Positions 7,918 through 17,176 of a DNA stretch of 64,000 nucleotides are shown here, piece after piece (the first letter of the stretch is position 1; each line of letters begins with the position of its first letter). The stretch is from CBDUXP01 sp965371225 [NCBI: uncultured bacterium]. GTDB lineage: Bacteria > Abyssobacteria > SURF-5 > CBDUXP01. The notes under the pieces were generated by a model. The model saw only the letters and a program-made list of their open reading frames with translations. It was not told the origin of the DNA and ran no database searches. A program made the translations under genes and the position numbers. The stretch covers positions 1 through 64,000 of the forward strand of contig CBDUXP010000014.1 in NCBI GenBank assembly GCA_965371225.1, written 5' to 3'.

Positions 7918-8649
7918 CTATCCCGCGCGCGCGACCGCGAAGACCGACGTGCCCACCGGCAGATTCATGTGGCGCACGAGCCGCCGTTCGCCCGCGAGCA
8001 GCCCGTACAGGAGGCTGTTGAGGGCGGGCGGTACGTTGGGGATCGTGTCTCCCTCGGCGGCGGTGGCGCGGCGTGTTCGCAGGCGTTCACTCAGGCGGAC
8101 TGCGAGCGCGGGCGCGAAGAGGACGAAATTCGTGTAGGTGAGTTTGTCGACGGCGAACCCCGCATCCGCCAGGAGTCCCCGGACCTGGCCCGACGTGTAC
8201 CGGCGGAAGTGGCGGTTGGCCACGTCGTGGCTGCTCCACAGGAGCTGCAACGCGGGCACATTCATAATGAGCCGGCCGCCGGGCTGCAACACGCGCCGCA
8301 CTTCCCCGAGCGCCTGCCGATCATCCCGCAGGTGTTCGAGGGAATCCAGCGCCAGCACCACATCAAACGCCCCGTCGGGGAACGGCAGGACCTGGCCGTC
8401 CGCGCGCACCAGGCACGTCAAGCCCCGCTGCCGACAGTAGGGGAATGCCGTGGGAACGTAATCGAGTGAGGTGACCCGGCCGGCGTTCGCCAGCTCCCGG
8501 CTCAGCATGCCCGTGCCACACCCCAAGTCCAGAATGCGCCGCGTGGACGGTCCCGGGGGGAGCCAGTCGCGCACCAGGTCCCGAATCCAGCGGCACCACC
8601 AATACCGTTCCTCGATCTCGTAGAAACGCTGGTAGAGGGCGGGCTCCAC
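7918..8649 (-). CDS. SAM-dependent methyltransferase, class I
   Basis: A 243-residue cytosolic methyltransferase. Motif I is LDLGCGTGML (near residue 40), followed by an acidic residue at the end of strand two (LDYVP) and the DVVLALDSLEHL and LKPGG-like (LQPGGRLIMNVP) motifs of the Methyltransf_11/23 group. The C-terminus has a hydrophobic segment, VLFAPALAVRLSERL. It follows a GT2-CapK fusion gene in the same direction, 65 bases downstream, so it probably modifies a glycan or lipid-linked intermediate of the same locus. Start GTG 8649; no clear ribosome site. Confidence 0.85.
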   Translation of the reverse strand: MEPALYQRFYEIEERYWWCRWIRDLVRDWLPPGPSTRRILDLGCGTGMLSRELANAGRVTSLDYVPTAFPYCRQRGLTCLVRADGQVLPFPDGAFDVVLALDSLEHLRDDRQALGEVRRVLQPGGRLIMNVPALQLLWSSHDVANRHFRRYTSGQVRGLLADAGFAVDKLTYTNFVLFAPALAVRLSERLRTRRATAAEGDTIPNVPPALNSLLYGLLAGERRLVRHMNLPVGTSVFAVARAG

Positions 8650-8714
8650 TGAGGTGTTGCGGGTGCGTCAGCCGGCGGTCGGGCGCACGCCGGGGGCGGG
8701 CGCCGCAGGGTCGG

Positions 8715-10928
8715 TCAACTGGCCTCGCGCGCGGCGGCGGGCAGATTGGTCTGCAGGTTCAGATTCAGGCGGCTGATGCTGTGGTAATGCTTGCCGGTGC
8801 GCCCCAGCGGAATGTGGTCCACGAACTCCACGTCCAGGTCCATGTCGGCCCCGAGGCGCTCGCGCAATGCACCGAGAATCTCCTCCAGCGTGCGGTCGGC
8901 GTATCGCTCCCCCTTGATGAGTTTCACGTGCAGGTGCCCTTCCCGCTCCTGCACCACCTGAAATTGCCGGATCGCGTAGTCGTAGTCCTTCAGCAGGTGC
9001 GCAAAGTAGGTGCCCGGCACGAACGCGCCATTCGTGCCGAGGATGATGGCCTGCACGCGCCCTTCCACCCGCGCCAGCCGGGGCAGGCCGCGCCCGCAGG
9101 CGCACGCCCCCTCCGCCAGCACCGCCAAGTCGCCCAGCCGGTACCGAATGAGCGGGACGCAGAAGTTGTTCAGGTCCGTGATGCAAACCTCGCCCAGCTC
9201 CCCCGGTGTGGCGGGCTGCCCGTCGCGCAGCACTTCCACGATGTAGCTCTCCCCGTTCACGTGCAGCCCGTCGTGCGCGTCGCATTCGTGCGCGATCCCA
9301 CTGAACTCCCGGCTGCCGTATTTGTCAAAGACCCGGCAGTGAAACGCCTCTTCGATAATCTGCCGCGATTGCGCGGAGAGGGTTTGGGCCGAGCTGATAA
9401 TCCCCTTCGGGCGGAGGTCCGGCCGCGGGTGGTCCTTCAGGTACTCCGCCAGCATGTTGAACGATTCGGCATACCCATCGAGCAGCGCCGGCCGGGCACG
9501 TTCAATTGCCGCGAAGTAGCCCTCCAGATTGCCCTGCGTCATGTCGTAGGCGCTCAGGAACCGCCGCCGTTGCAGCCACGCATCCAACCGTTCGCGCAGG
9601 GCCTGGAGGCGCGTCATGCCGATGGTGGTATGCCACAGGCGCACCGCGCGGTCCCCAAACCGGTAGCCCGTCCACCCCTGGTTGCGCAACGTGGTGGCCC
9701 AGCGCATCTCCAACTGGAACTTGTCCGCGTAGGTCACGAACGGCTCCCCCGTGGACCCGCTCGTGGTGATCTTCTGGATGCGGTTCTTGTCGTGGTTGTC
9801 CGCCAGCAGATCGAAGTACAGGTTGGCGCGCACGTCGTCCTTCGAGAGCGTGGGCAGCTTGGCCAGGTCCGCCGGGCTGGTGATGTCCTCCGGGGTGAGC
9901 CCGAGCGCCTCGAACCGCTCCCGGTAGAACGGCACGTGGCGGTAGGCGTGCCGCACCAGTTGCTGGAGCTTCCGCGCCTGGTACGCGGCCAACTGGTCGG
10001 GCGTCCACCACTGCGTGCGGCGCAGTTGCTCGTAGTACCGCAGCGCCGGGTAGGAGATCATCCAGTGGTGCACCGGCATGAGCAGCCCGAACAGGCGGAA
10101 GTGCAGGCGGCGCCACAAGGGCAGGGCATCCGGCTCCCGCGCCGGCGGGTGGGCCCGCAGGAACTCACGCAACGTATCGTCTCCCAGGTCCAAAAGCCGG
10201 AACTCCACGAACCCCTTCACCAGATCGCCCAGGGACCGCAGCACCACCTTCCACGGGACCGCGCTGATGAAGGACTCGCCCTGTTTCCGGTCCTCGAACA
10301 GGGTTTCGATATCGCGGACCGTATAGCCCTTGGCATGCGCCGACACCGTAATGAACGTCTGGAAATATGCATAGGAGAAGCGGTGTTGCAGCACGTGCGC
10401 CAGCACGTCCCGCTCGCACATGAGGAACCCGCTCTTGTTGTCGCGCAGGTGCATGCCGAACAGGAAGTTCAGGATCCGGTTCAAGCCCACGCTGAGGTAG
10501 TAGCGCAGGTGCTTGGGCCGGCCGATCTGGCTGCGGCAGCCCTGGACTACGTCGGCGTTCGTGTGCAGCAACTCCCGGTACAGCCGCCACAGGTCCTCCG
10601 GCAGGTACTGGAGGTCCGCATCCATGATGGCCGTGTACTGGCCGTCCGCCGCGGCCAGCCCCGACTCCCACGCGGCGGTGATCCCCCGATTCGTGTCATG
10701 GAACACGCCCCGGACCTGGTCCGGGTGCGCGGCCTCCAGCTCCCGGATGATCGCCGCGGTGCCGTCCGTCGACCCATCATCCACGAGGAGCAGTTCGCCC
10801 TGGAGCCCCCGCTCGCCGAATACCCGAAGGCACCGCACCGCGAGAGCCGGCAGGTTGGACTCCTCGTTGTGGCAAGGAACGATGACGCTGAGCGTGGGAG
10901 TCGTCATACACTTCGCGCGCGGACTCAC
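8715..10928 (-). CDS. Fusion of GT2 glycosyltransferase and CapK/phenylacetate-CoA ligase-like adenylating domain
   Basis: A 737-residue two-domain protein. Residues 10-300 are a dolichol-phosphate-sugar-synthase-like GT2: SVIVPCHNEESNLP, the VDDGST motif, and the DADLQY metal-binding site. A linker with a hydrophobic patch (LFGLLMPVHHWMISYPAL) leads to a CapK-type adenylate-forming domain at residues 310-715. It has the TTSGSTGEPF phosphate loop, the YGSREFSG motif and a C-terminal lid. CapK proteins occur in capsule and polysaccharide loci and are thought to activate a carboxylate. The fusion suggests one polypeptide that both adds a sugar and activates or attaches an acyl or amino group. 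The GTG start at 10928 could be ATG 10907 instead. Confidence 0.85.
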   Translation of the reverse strand: MSPRAKCMTTPTLSVIVPCHNEESNLPALAVRCLRVFGERGLQGELLLVDDGSTDGTAAIIRELEAAHPDQVRGVFHDTNRGITAAWESGLAAADGQYTAIMDADLQYLPEDLWRLYRELLHTNADVVQGCRSQIGRPKHLRYYLSVGLNRILNFLFGMHLRDNKSGFLMCERDVLAHVLQHRFSYAYFQTFITVSAHAKGYTVRDIETLFEDRKQGESFISAVPWKVVLRSLGDLVKGFVEFRLLDLGDDTLREFLRAHPPAREPDALPLWRRLHFRLFGLLMPVHHWMISYPALRYYEQLRRTQWWTPDQLAAYQARKLQQLVRHAYRHVPFYRERFEALGLTPEDITSPADLAKLPTLSKDDVRANLYFDLLADNHDKNRIQKITTSGSTGEPFVTYADKFQLEMRWATTLRNQGWTGYRFGDRAVRLWHTTIGMTRLQALRERLDAWLQRRRFLSAYDMTQGNLEGYFAAIERARPALLDGYAESFNMLAEYLKDHPRPDLRPKGIISSAQTLSAQSRQIIEEAFHCRVFDKYGSREFSGIAHECDAHDGLHVNGESYIVEVLRDGQPATPGELGEVCITDLNNFCVPLIRYRLGDLAVLAEGACACGRGLPRLARVEGRVQAIILGTNGAFVPGTYFAHLLKDYDYAIRQFQVVQEREGHLHVKLIKGERYADRTLEEILGALRERLGADMDLDVEFVDHIPLGRTGKHYHSISRLNLNLQTNLPAAAREAS

Positions 10929-11092
10929 AGGCGACCGTCCGGCATGCTACCAACCAGTGTACCCGCGGGCAACCGGGGGCGACCGCTACCGCTATTGGGC
11001 GCGCGGCGCTGTGCTACCATGCGGCCGGCCCCGGGCGCCGCCGCGAGCAGGGGAGGGTGGCCCGTTTCTCGAGGCCTCCCACGGGATATCCA

Positions 11093-12316
11093 ATGACGTT
11101 ACCTCCAGTTGCGCCGCGGCGATTGCCGGGCATCTTCCGGAGTGGCGCGTGCTGGACCCTGTTCTGGCTGGCGGCGGTGGTCACCAATTTGCCCCGCTGG
11201 GCGTACGCCTCGCCCGCGCACGGCTACGAGGCCGCAGCATTCAATCATGACACCACCCTGACTCTTGGGGCGGTGCATGCGATCCGACTGGCCCGGGCCC
11301 GGGGGGCGCCGACCCTGTTGCTTGCGGGAAGCTCCGTGGCGCGCCACGTCCCCCCCGCGGCGCTGTCCGCGGACTACCTCTGTGTGAAAGCGATGGCCCC
11401 GGGGGGCGCCATCGCCTCCCACACCGCTTTGACGCGAATCCTGATTGATGCGGCGCCGGCGGATGTCGTGCTGGTTCCCCTCGTGTGGCCCAGTTTCCGC
11501 GAGAAAAGCGCCGGGCGGATGGCACCGCCGGGGCCACCCCACCACTGGCGGCGGGGACGCGCGGAGCAGACGGTGTACCAACTCTTCGGTTACGGGCATC
11601 CGTACGGGCTCCATCGTCTTACGCGAAATTTGGGGCTGGACGTGGGTCGGTGGCTCATGCGCGAACGAAAGGATCTGCCCGCTTCCGGATCGGGGGGGGA
11701 GGCGCTACGGCCGATCCCCGATCCCGAGGCGCCCCCCGAGCAGCAGCGCTACTACCGGGCTATGGCCCGCCTGCCCACGAGAGTGCCGGTTCCGGAGCCC
11801 GCAGAAATGGCTCGCCTCGAACGTCTGCAGGAGTATGCGCGGTATCGAGGCGTGACCGTGCTGTACTACTTGTCTCCGCATAATCCCGGCTATTTCGCTT
11901 CCCTAATCGATCGCGCTGCGTTCGAGCAATTTCGCCAGGCGCTGGCACCTGTGCTGTTTGCGGATGTGGGTTCCGCGTTGCCGCGCGAGGTCTTCCGCGG
12001 CGACTTTGTGCACTTCAATGCACAGGGCGGAGAAATGGTCTCGGCCTTGCTTGCCTCCGCTCTGCGCGACACAGCGTTCCCTCCCCTCGATGGATCGGCG
12101 GTGGTGCCGGGGTGGGGCGGGCGGTGGGTGAACGCGTCCGCAGAGTGGCGCGCGGGGTATGGCACCCCACCGCGGTGGCGCACACTGCGGCAAACCACAC
12201 TGACCCTCGTGGCGGAACTGCGGCTCCGGGCTGGGCAGTATCCGCGGTACGTTCGCACCCTGCTGGGGCGTTCCGATCCGGGTGCGCCACCGCCCGGTGA
12301 AACCGAAGCCCCCTGA
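11093..12316 (+). CDS. Membrane-anchored SGNH-like protein of the glycan locus
   Basis: A protein of about 407 residues with one N-terminal membrane helix (FWLAAVVTNLPRWAYA) and a large extracytoplasmic domain. It has the block-I motif LLLAGSSVARH and a late DFVHFNAQGGEM block supplying the Asp-x-x-His pair. This is the layout of SGNH/DltD-like O-acyl or deacetylase partners in polysaccharide export. The C-terminal 90 residues are basic and of low complexity. It sits between oppositely oriented glycosyltransferase genes. ATG 11093 was preferred over a GTG at 11057, which lacks ribosome-site spacing. Exact chemistry unknown. Confidence 0.65.
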   Translation: MTLPPVAPRRLPGIFRSGACWTLFWLAAVVTNLPRWAYASPAHGYEAAAFNHDTTLTLGAVHAIRLARARGAPTLLLAGSSVARHVPPAALSADYLCVKAMAPGGAIASHTALTRILIDAAPADVVLVPLVWPSFREKSAGRMAPPGPPHHWRRGRAEQTVYQLFGYGHPYGLHRLTRNLGLDVGRWLMRERKDLPASGSGGEALRPIPDPEAPPEQQRYYRAMARLPTRVPVPEPAEMARLERLQEYARYRGVTVLYYLSPHNPGYFASLIDRAAFEQFRQALAPVLFADVGSALPREVFRGDFVHFNAQGGEMVSALLASALRDTAFPPLDGSAVVPGWGGRWVNASAEWRAGYGTPPRWRTLRQTTLTLVAELRLRAGQYPRYVRTLLGRSDPGAPPPGETEAP

Positions 12317-12364
12317 CCGGGGCCTGGTCCGCCGCAGTGGGAGTGGAGAGCGCGGGGACCGCGG

Positions 12365-13225
12365 TCAGGGCGTCGGTTCGCGCGTGATTTCGAACTTGGG
12401 AATGCGGCGCCAACCCCACTTGTGGCTCAGGTATTGGCCCATGACCCGCAAGATGTTCACCCCATACGCCCACACGTTCACGTAGCAGCGCTCGTCGCCG
12501 TAGTACGTGGGGATCGGCCGCTCGAGGATGCGCAGACCCTTCATCACGAACTGCACCAGAATTTCCGAGTCGAAGTGGAAATCGTCGGCGCAGAGTTCGA
12601 AGGGGATCTGTTGCAGCGCTGCGGTGCTATACACCCGGAAGCCGGAGTGGTATTCCGTCAGGTTCTGCCCGAGGACAAGGTTTTCCACGCGTGTCAGGAA
12701 CTTGTTGCCCAGGTACTTGTAGAGCGGCATGCCGCCGCCCAGCGGGTCGTCCGCCATCCGCGAGCCGAACACCATGTCGGCCTCCCCGGTGTAGAACGGT
12801 TCGAGCAGCAGGGGGATCTTTTCCGGCGCGTACTGCGCGTCGCCGTGGAGCATGACCACCACGTCGTAGCCGTTATCGATGGCGTACCGGTACGCGAATT
12901 TCTGGTTGCCGCCATAGCCCTTGTTCTGTTCGTGCCGGTGGATGTGCAGGTTGTGCTGCCCCGTGAGCGCCCGGTAGCCGATGCCGATCAGGTGCGTGTT
13001 GTCCTGGCTCGCGTCGTCGCAGACGAACACCTCATCCACCTCATCACGCAGCTCGGCCGGTATGCGGTCCAGCACCACGGTGAGCGTGGTCGCGGCGTTG
13101 TACGCCGGAATGAAGATGCAGATCTTCAGGTGGCGCTTGGATGGTGCGTCCTGGGCCGGCTCCACGGGCGCGTCGGGCCGCGCTCCGTCGGCCACCCTCT
13201 GATGATCCGTATCCGTATGCGACAT
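12365..13225 (-). CDS. Family 2 glycosyltransferase (dolichol-phosphate-mannose-synthase type)
   Basis: A 286-residue cytosolic or membrane-associated GT2. IFIPAYNAATTL opens the nucleotide-sugar fold, CDDASQD follows, HGDAQY is the DXD-like metal site, and EYHSGFRVYS is the acceptor loop. The family usually charges a polyprenyl phosphate with a sugar. The start ATG 13225 (MSHTDTD) was chosen because the upstream frame is low-complexity and antisense-like. Its first 100 bases overlap the 3' end of the GT39-like gene in another frame. That gene would use the lipid-linked sugar product, so the two form a natural donor/transfer pair. Confidence 0.88.
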   Translation of the reverse strand: MSHTDTDHQRVADGARPDAPVEPAQDAPSKRHLKICIFIPAYNAATTLTVVLDRIPAELRDEVDEVFVCDDASQDNTHLIGIGYRALTGQHNLHIHRHEQNKGYGGNQKFAYRYAIDNGYDVVVMLHGDAQYAPEKIPLLLEPFYTGEADMVFGSRMADDPLGGGMPLYKYLGNKFLTRVENLVLGQNLTEYHSGFRVYSTAALQQIPFELCADDFHFDSEILVQFVMKGLRILERPIPTYYGDERCYVNVWAYGVNILRVMGQYLSHKWGWRRIPKFEITREPTP

Positions 13226-15018
13226 GTCTGCTCTGTACTCCCCGGTCCTCCCGGGCGAGCCCTGACGGAGTTCGCCACCGGCATAATGCCCAAATGCAGC
13301 GGTTGCCCCGTGAAATTCTCTACTGGCAACACTACTGTCTGGTCCCCGGGGGCCGCAACCGTGTGCCGGGCCACCCAGAGGTGTTCGGGGGGCTGTCCCG
13401 GGAATTGAATGGTTTGAAACAGCCCCACGAGGGCCTGCCCGGCCTCGACCTCCACTTGCACCAGCACCGACGCCACGTCCCCGGGTACGGTCGGGATATC
13501 CGCCCATACCGCCAGAAATCCTGGGTTCGCCCGGGTCCCCGTAGGGCCCTCGAGCTGTAACCCGCCGGCGCGCGCGCGAGTGAGCACCGCGTCACCGATA
13601 ATGTGCGGCTCGGCGGGCTGCCAGCGCGCATCTTCGCTCGACGCGGACAACCGCTTGACCGTGGCGTTATTGCTCCACCGCTCCCATGCCCAGCCGAGTG
13701 CCACCAGCAGCGCTACGGTGACTCCGGCGATCGCGACCCCACGCCGCCACCGGGTGCCCGAGACAGGCTGCAAGGCCGCCGCCCCCAACCAGAGCGCGCT
13801 CAGGTGCGCGGGCACACCGTACCGCGGTTCGTAATACAGCAGTCCAAGCGTGCCGCAATACAGTAGCCACGGTGCGCCCAGCACGGCCGCCTGCCACCAG
13901 CTAATGCGTGCAGCCGCCACTCCGTACGCGGCGAGCGCGAAACCGGCGAGGATGACCAGCCGATTGGCGATCCGCAGCGGCGACCGTGCGCTCACATGCG
14001 GCAGGTTCGTCTGTCCCAGAAGCATCCACTGCCGCCCCAGGATGGCGCGCGCGGGCACCCAGGGATCGGTGGTGGCGATGCGCTTCGCCAGCGCCGCGCA
14101 GTAGGCGTCGCCCTCAGGCAGGTGCCACGGGAGCCCCCGGGATTGCACCACGGCGCCGGTAAACCGGTCACTCGTGAGGAGCCCGTACCGGTTGGGAAAC
14201 TGGCCGAGTCCGCTGAGAACGGTTGTGGCGGCTTGGCTTGGGCGGGGTTGTCCTTGCAGCCGCAGAGTCAAAGTCCAGCCCCACCACGGACCGAACAGCG
14301 CACACACGACCACGAACACCACGAGCGCGCCGCGGATCCCGTCCGTGCGCTGCCGCCGGGCGACGGCGGCCCAGAGCACGACGGCCGGACCCAGCAACAC
14401 CGTTTCGCTGCGCCAGAGCATGGCCAGCGCCCCGGCCCCGCCGAGCAGCGCCGCCCAGCGCACCTGGCCCGTCTCCGCCCACCGCAGACCGGTATAGACC
14501 ACCAGCGCCCACCACAGGGGCATGAAGCCGTCAGCCAGGAGCGGGGGGGCCGAGAGGACGAACTCGGGCAGGACGGCGTAGCATGCGGCCGCGACCCACG
14601 CGGCCCACGGGGGCGCCATCCGCCGCGCCACTGCCCACACTAGTGCCATCACACATGCATCGAGGAGCGCTTGGCCCAGCCGGGCCACCAGGGGAGCAGA
14701 GGCGGGGCTGAACCGCAGCGCCGACGCCAGATACAGGCTGTACCCCGGGGGGTGTTGGGTGGCGGGCATCCCGTTCCAGACGAAGCCCGTGCCCTGCGCC
14801 ACGCTGCGGGCCACATCCAGATACACGCCGGCAGCGGTGCCGTGGTACGCAGGATCAATGTCCGGTGTGGCCCGCACCACTGCGATACGCAGGCCGGCGC
14901 CTGCGAGAAGGAGCAGCACGATTCCGAAGCACTCGCGCCGAGTCGGCCGCGGCGGCGGTTCCCAACGCAAGCGCGACGGCCGCGCGACCGCACGGTCGGC
15001 CGGGTCCGATTCGCTCAT
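13126..15018 (-). CDS. GT39/ArnT-like polytopic glycosyltransferase
   Basis: A 630-residue integral membrane protein with about ten to eleven helices in its first 440 residues and an extracytoplasmic C-terminal domain of about 150 residues. It has the PMT/ArnT layout. The first extracytoplasmic loop holds the acidic pair DIDPAYHG after helix 1, and the QHPPGYSLYL segment is typical of family members that use polyprenyl-phosphate sugars. It probably transfers a sugar on the outer face of the inner membrane. The C-terminus overlaps the downstream GT2 gene by 100 bases. ATG 15018 is 10 bases after a TATAGT box, so the mRNA is probably leaderless. Confidence 0.82.
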   Translation of the reverse strand: MSESDPADRAVARPSRLRWEPPPRPTRRECFGIVLLLLAGAGLRIAVVRATPDIDPAYHGTAAGVYLDVARSVAQGTGFVWNGMPATQHPPGYSLYLASALRFSPASAPLVARLGQALLDACVMALVWAVARRMAPPWAAWVAAACYAVLPEFVLSAPPLLADGFMPLWWALVVYTGLRWAETGQVRWAALLGGAGALAMLWRSETVLLGPAVVLWAAVARRQRTDGIRGALVVFVVVCALFGPWWGWTLTLRLQGQPRPSQAATTVLSGLGQFPNRYGLLTSDRFTGAVVQSRGLPWHLPEGDAYCAALAKRIATTDPWVPARAILGRQWMLLGQTNLPHVSARSPLRIANRLVILAGFALAAYGVAAARISWWQAAVLGAPWLLYCGTLGLLYYEPRYGVPAHLSALWLGAAALQPVSGTRWRRGVAIAGVTVALLVALGWAWERWSNNATVKRLSASSEDARWQPAEPHIIGDAVLTRARAGGLQLEGPTGTRANPGFLAVWADIPTVPGDVASVLVQVEVEAGQALVGLFQTIQFPGQPPEHLWVARHTVAAPGDQTVVLPVENFTGQPLHLGIMPVANSVRARPGGPGSTEQTCRIRIRIIRGWPTERGPTRPWSRPRTHHPSAT

Positions 15019-15028
15019 ATGGCGGGCA

Positions 15029-15034
15029 ACTATA
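15029..15034 (-). promoter_or_regulatory. -10 box of the GT39-like gene
   Basis: TATAGT on the minus strand, 10 bases before ATG 15018. No convincing -35 box is seen. Fits the leaderless pattern found at several other genes. Confidence 0.4.
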
Positions 15035-15093
15035 AACCAGAGTGCAGGCCGCGCCCCGCGGTGCTTTCACATTCCCGGTGACGCGACATTCGC

Positions 15094-15099
15094 TATAAT
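15094..15099 (+). promoter_or_regulatory. -10 box upstream of rimO
   Basis: A perfect TATAAT hexamer 55 bases before ATG 15154. The -35 region is poor (TTCACA is 22 bases away). Transcription would start near 15106 and run through rimO-pgsA. Confidence 0.45.
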
Positions 15100-15153
15100 G
15101 GAGCTGGCGGCGACTGTCGGTCCCAATCGGAACTTCTGTCGTTGCCTCGAATT

Positions 15154-16509
15154 ATGTCTCATGACGTGTACATCGCGGAACTGGGGTGCGCCAAGAATAC
15201 GGTGGACGCGGAAGTCATGCGCGACGCGCTCGGGCTGCATCGGTACGGCATCGCGGCGTCGCCCGCGGACGCGGACGTGATCGTGGTCAACACGTGCAGT
15301 TTTCTTGAGGCGGCCGTCGACCAGTCTATCGATACCATTCTCGATCTGGCGCAGCACAAGCGCACCGGGAGGTGCCGCGGGCTGATCGTGGCCGGGTGCC
15401 TGGGCTCGCGCTACGGCGCGGACCTGCTGAAGCAGCTCCCGGAGGCCGACGCGGTGGTGAGCAGCAGCGAGGCGTGGCGCATTGCCGAGGCGTGCGACCA
15501 GGTGCTGGCGGGCCGGCGCTTTTACTGGCAAGACGATCCGGACGGGCGCGACGTGGGCGCGCAGGTGACGCGGGGGCATACGACCGCGCACCCCTGGGCG
15601 TACGTGAAGATCATGGAGGGCTGCGACCATCCGTGCAGCTTCTGCATCATCCCGGACATTCGCGGCGGGTTCCGGAGCCGCCCGCTGGACGCCATCGTGG
15701 ACGAGGTGAACGGGCTGGCGGCCCGCGGCGTGCGCGAGGTGAACCTGGTGGCGCAGGACTCCACAGCGTATGGCCTGCCGGAATCCGGGCGCGCGCGGTT
15801 CGCCGAACTGTTGCAGGCGCTGAACGATCGCACCACGGTCGAGTGGGTGCGCGTCCACTATGCCTATCCCACGGGCATGACGGACGACGTCATTGACGCC
15901 CTCGCGCACCTGCCGCGGGTGATTCCCTACCTGGACATGCCCGTGCAGCACGTGGACGACGGCATGCTCCGCGCCATGCGCCGCAAGGGCGGGGAGCGCT
16001 ACGTGCGGCGCCTGGTCGACACGCTGCGCGATCGCATTCCCGGCTTGGTGCTGCGCACCACCGTCATCGTCGGATTCCCGGGAGAGACCCCGGCGCAGTT
16101 TGCGACCTTGCTCGACTACGTGGCCGAGGGCCGGTTCGATCGGCTAGGGGCGTTCACCTATTCCGCCGAGCCGGGGACCGCCGCGGCGGAGTGGCCCGAC
16201 CAAGTTTCCGCGGAAGAGAAGGAAGGACGCCACGAACAGATCATGCTCGCGCAGCAGGAGGCGGTGCGGGGGCAGCAGGAGGGGCTGGTCGGGGAGACGC
16301 TAGAGGTCTTGGTGGAAGGCGTGGATCCCGAGAACGCCGACGGGTGGGTCGGACGCAGCTATCGGGATGCGCCGGAGGTGGATGGCGTGGTCCATCTGTC
16401 CGGCCCGCCGGATGCGGTCCGGGTGGGCGATTTCGTACCGGTGACCATTACCGCGGCGGACCCGTACGATCTGGCGGGAGAAGCGGCGTCGCCGCTGCCG
16501 GTGGCCTAA
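15154..16509 (+). CDS. rimO: Ribosomal protein S12 methylthiotransferase RimO
   Basis: A radical-SAM enzyme of 451 residues that inserts a methylthio group on the conserved aspartate of ribosomal protein S12. The N-terminal UPF0004 domain has its three cysteines in ELGCAKN, VNTCSF and VAGCLG. The radical-SAM core carries CDHPCSFC (CxxxCxxC near residue 145). A C-terminal TRAM domain covers residues 375-440. Length and motifs match RimO rather than MiaB: ELGCAKN at the N-terminus and IPDIRGGFRSR after the core. ATG 15154 is preferred to TTG 15142. It is followed after 3 bases by pgsA. Confidence 0.95.
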   Translation: MSHDVYIAELGCAKNTVDAEVMRDALGLHRYGIAASPADADVIVVNTCSFLEAAVDQSIDTILDLAQHKRTGRCRGLIVAGCLGSRYGADLLKQLPEADAVVSSSEAWRIAEACDQVLAGRRFYWQDDPDGRDVGAQVTRGHTTAHPWAYVKIMEGCDHPCSFCIIPDIRGGFRSRPLDAIVDEVNGLAARGVREVNLVAQDSTAYGLPESGRARFAELLQALNDRTTVEWVRVHYAYPTGMTDDVIDALAHLPRVIPYLDMPVQHVDDGMLRAMRRKGGERYVRRLVDTLRDRIPGLVLRTTVIVGFPGETPAQFATLLDYVAEGRFDRLGAFTYSAEPGTAAAEWPDQVSAEEKEGRHEQIMLAQQEAVRGQQEGLVGETLEVLVEGVDPENADGWVGRSYRDAPEVDGVVHLSGPPDAVRVGDFVPVTITAADPYDLAGEAASPLPVA

Positions 16510-16512
16510 CCC

Positions 16513-17154
16513 ATGGCGACCGGGGATCACCAGGGGCGCGGCTTGGGCCGGTTCAACCTGGCCAACCGCCTCACCATCTTGCGGATCATGCTGATCCCGG
16601 TGTTCATCGGGTTCATGATGTTCGAGAACGCGTGGGGGTATCTGCTGGGCTCGCTCGTGTTCATTGCGGCGGCGATTACGGACCACTACGACGGCAAGAT
16701 CGCGCGCGAGCGACAGCTCATCACCGACTTCGGGAAATTTCTCGATCCCCTGGCGGACAAGATGCTGCTGAGCGCGGCGTTCATCTACTTCGTCGGCACG
16801 CAACCGTCGATTCCCGCCTGGATCGTGATGATTATCATTGGGCGGGAGTTCGCCATCTCCGGCCTGCGCGCCCTCGCCGCGGCGAAGGGGCGCATCATCG
16901 CCGCCGACTGGTCGGGCAAATTGAAGACGGTGGTGCAGATGACCGTCGTGATCACGCTGCTCATCCTGATGACGGGCCGTAAGTTCCTCCACGCTTTCAC
17001 CACCCTGTGGCGGGATCAGTACGACACCTGGTTGCAGGTGAGCAGCCACGTCATGATCGCCATCACGCTCATCGCGACCCTGTACAGTGGCTACCAGTAC
17101 CTGCGTAAGAATACCGACCTGCTGCGGGAGGGGCTCGCCTCGCCCGCGAACTAA
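16513..17154 (+). CDS. pgsA: CDP-diacylglycerol-glycerol-3-phosphate phosphatidyltransferase
   Basis: An inner-membrane enzyme of 213 residues that makes phosphatidylglycerol phosphate from CDP-diacylglycerol. The CDP-alcohol phosphotransferase signature is complete: DHYDGKIAR followed by G-x3-D-x3-D (FGKFLDPLADK). About five membrane helices are present. The N-terminus NLANRLTILRI is typical. It lies three bases after rimO and just before a repeat element that separates it from pgpA. PgpA is the phosphatase acting on the product, so the two steps are adjacent. Confidence 0.95.
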   Translation: MATGDHQGRGLGRFNLANRLTILRIMLIPVFIGFMMFENAWGYLLGSLVFIAAAITDHYDGKIARERQLITDFGKFLDPLADKMLLSAAFIYFVGTQPSIPAWIVMIIIGREFAISGLRALAAAKGRIIAADWSGKLKTVVQMTVVITLLILMTGRKFLHAFTTLWRDQYDTWLQVSSHVMIAITLIATLYSGYQYLRKNTDLLREGLASPAN

Positions 17155-17176
17155 ACGCCATCGGCAGAGGACTTGA

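Noticed and set aside
8781-11096. 771-codon frame antisense to the GT2-CapK gene
   Set aside because: No domain signal; composition is that of a complementary GC-rich shadow.
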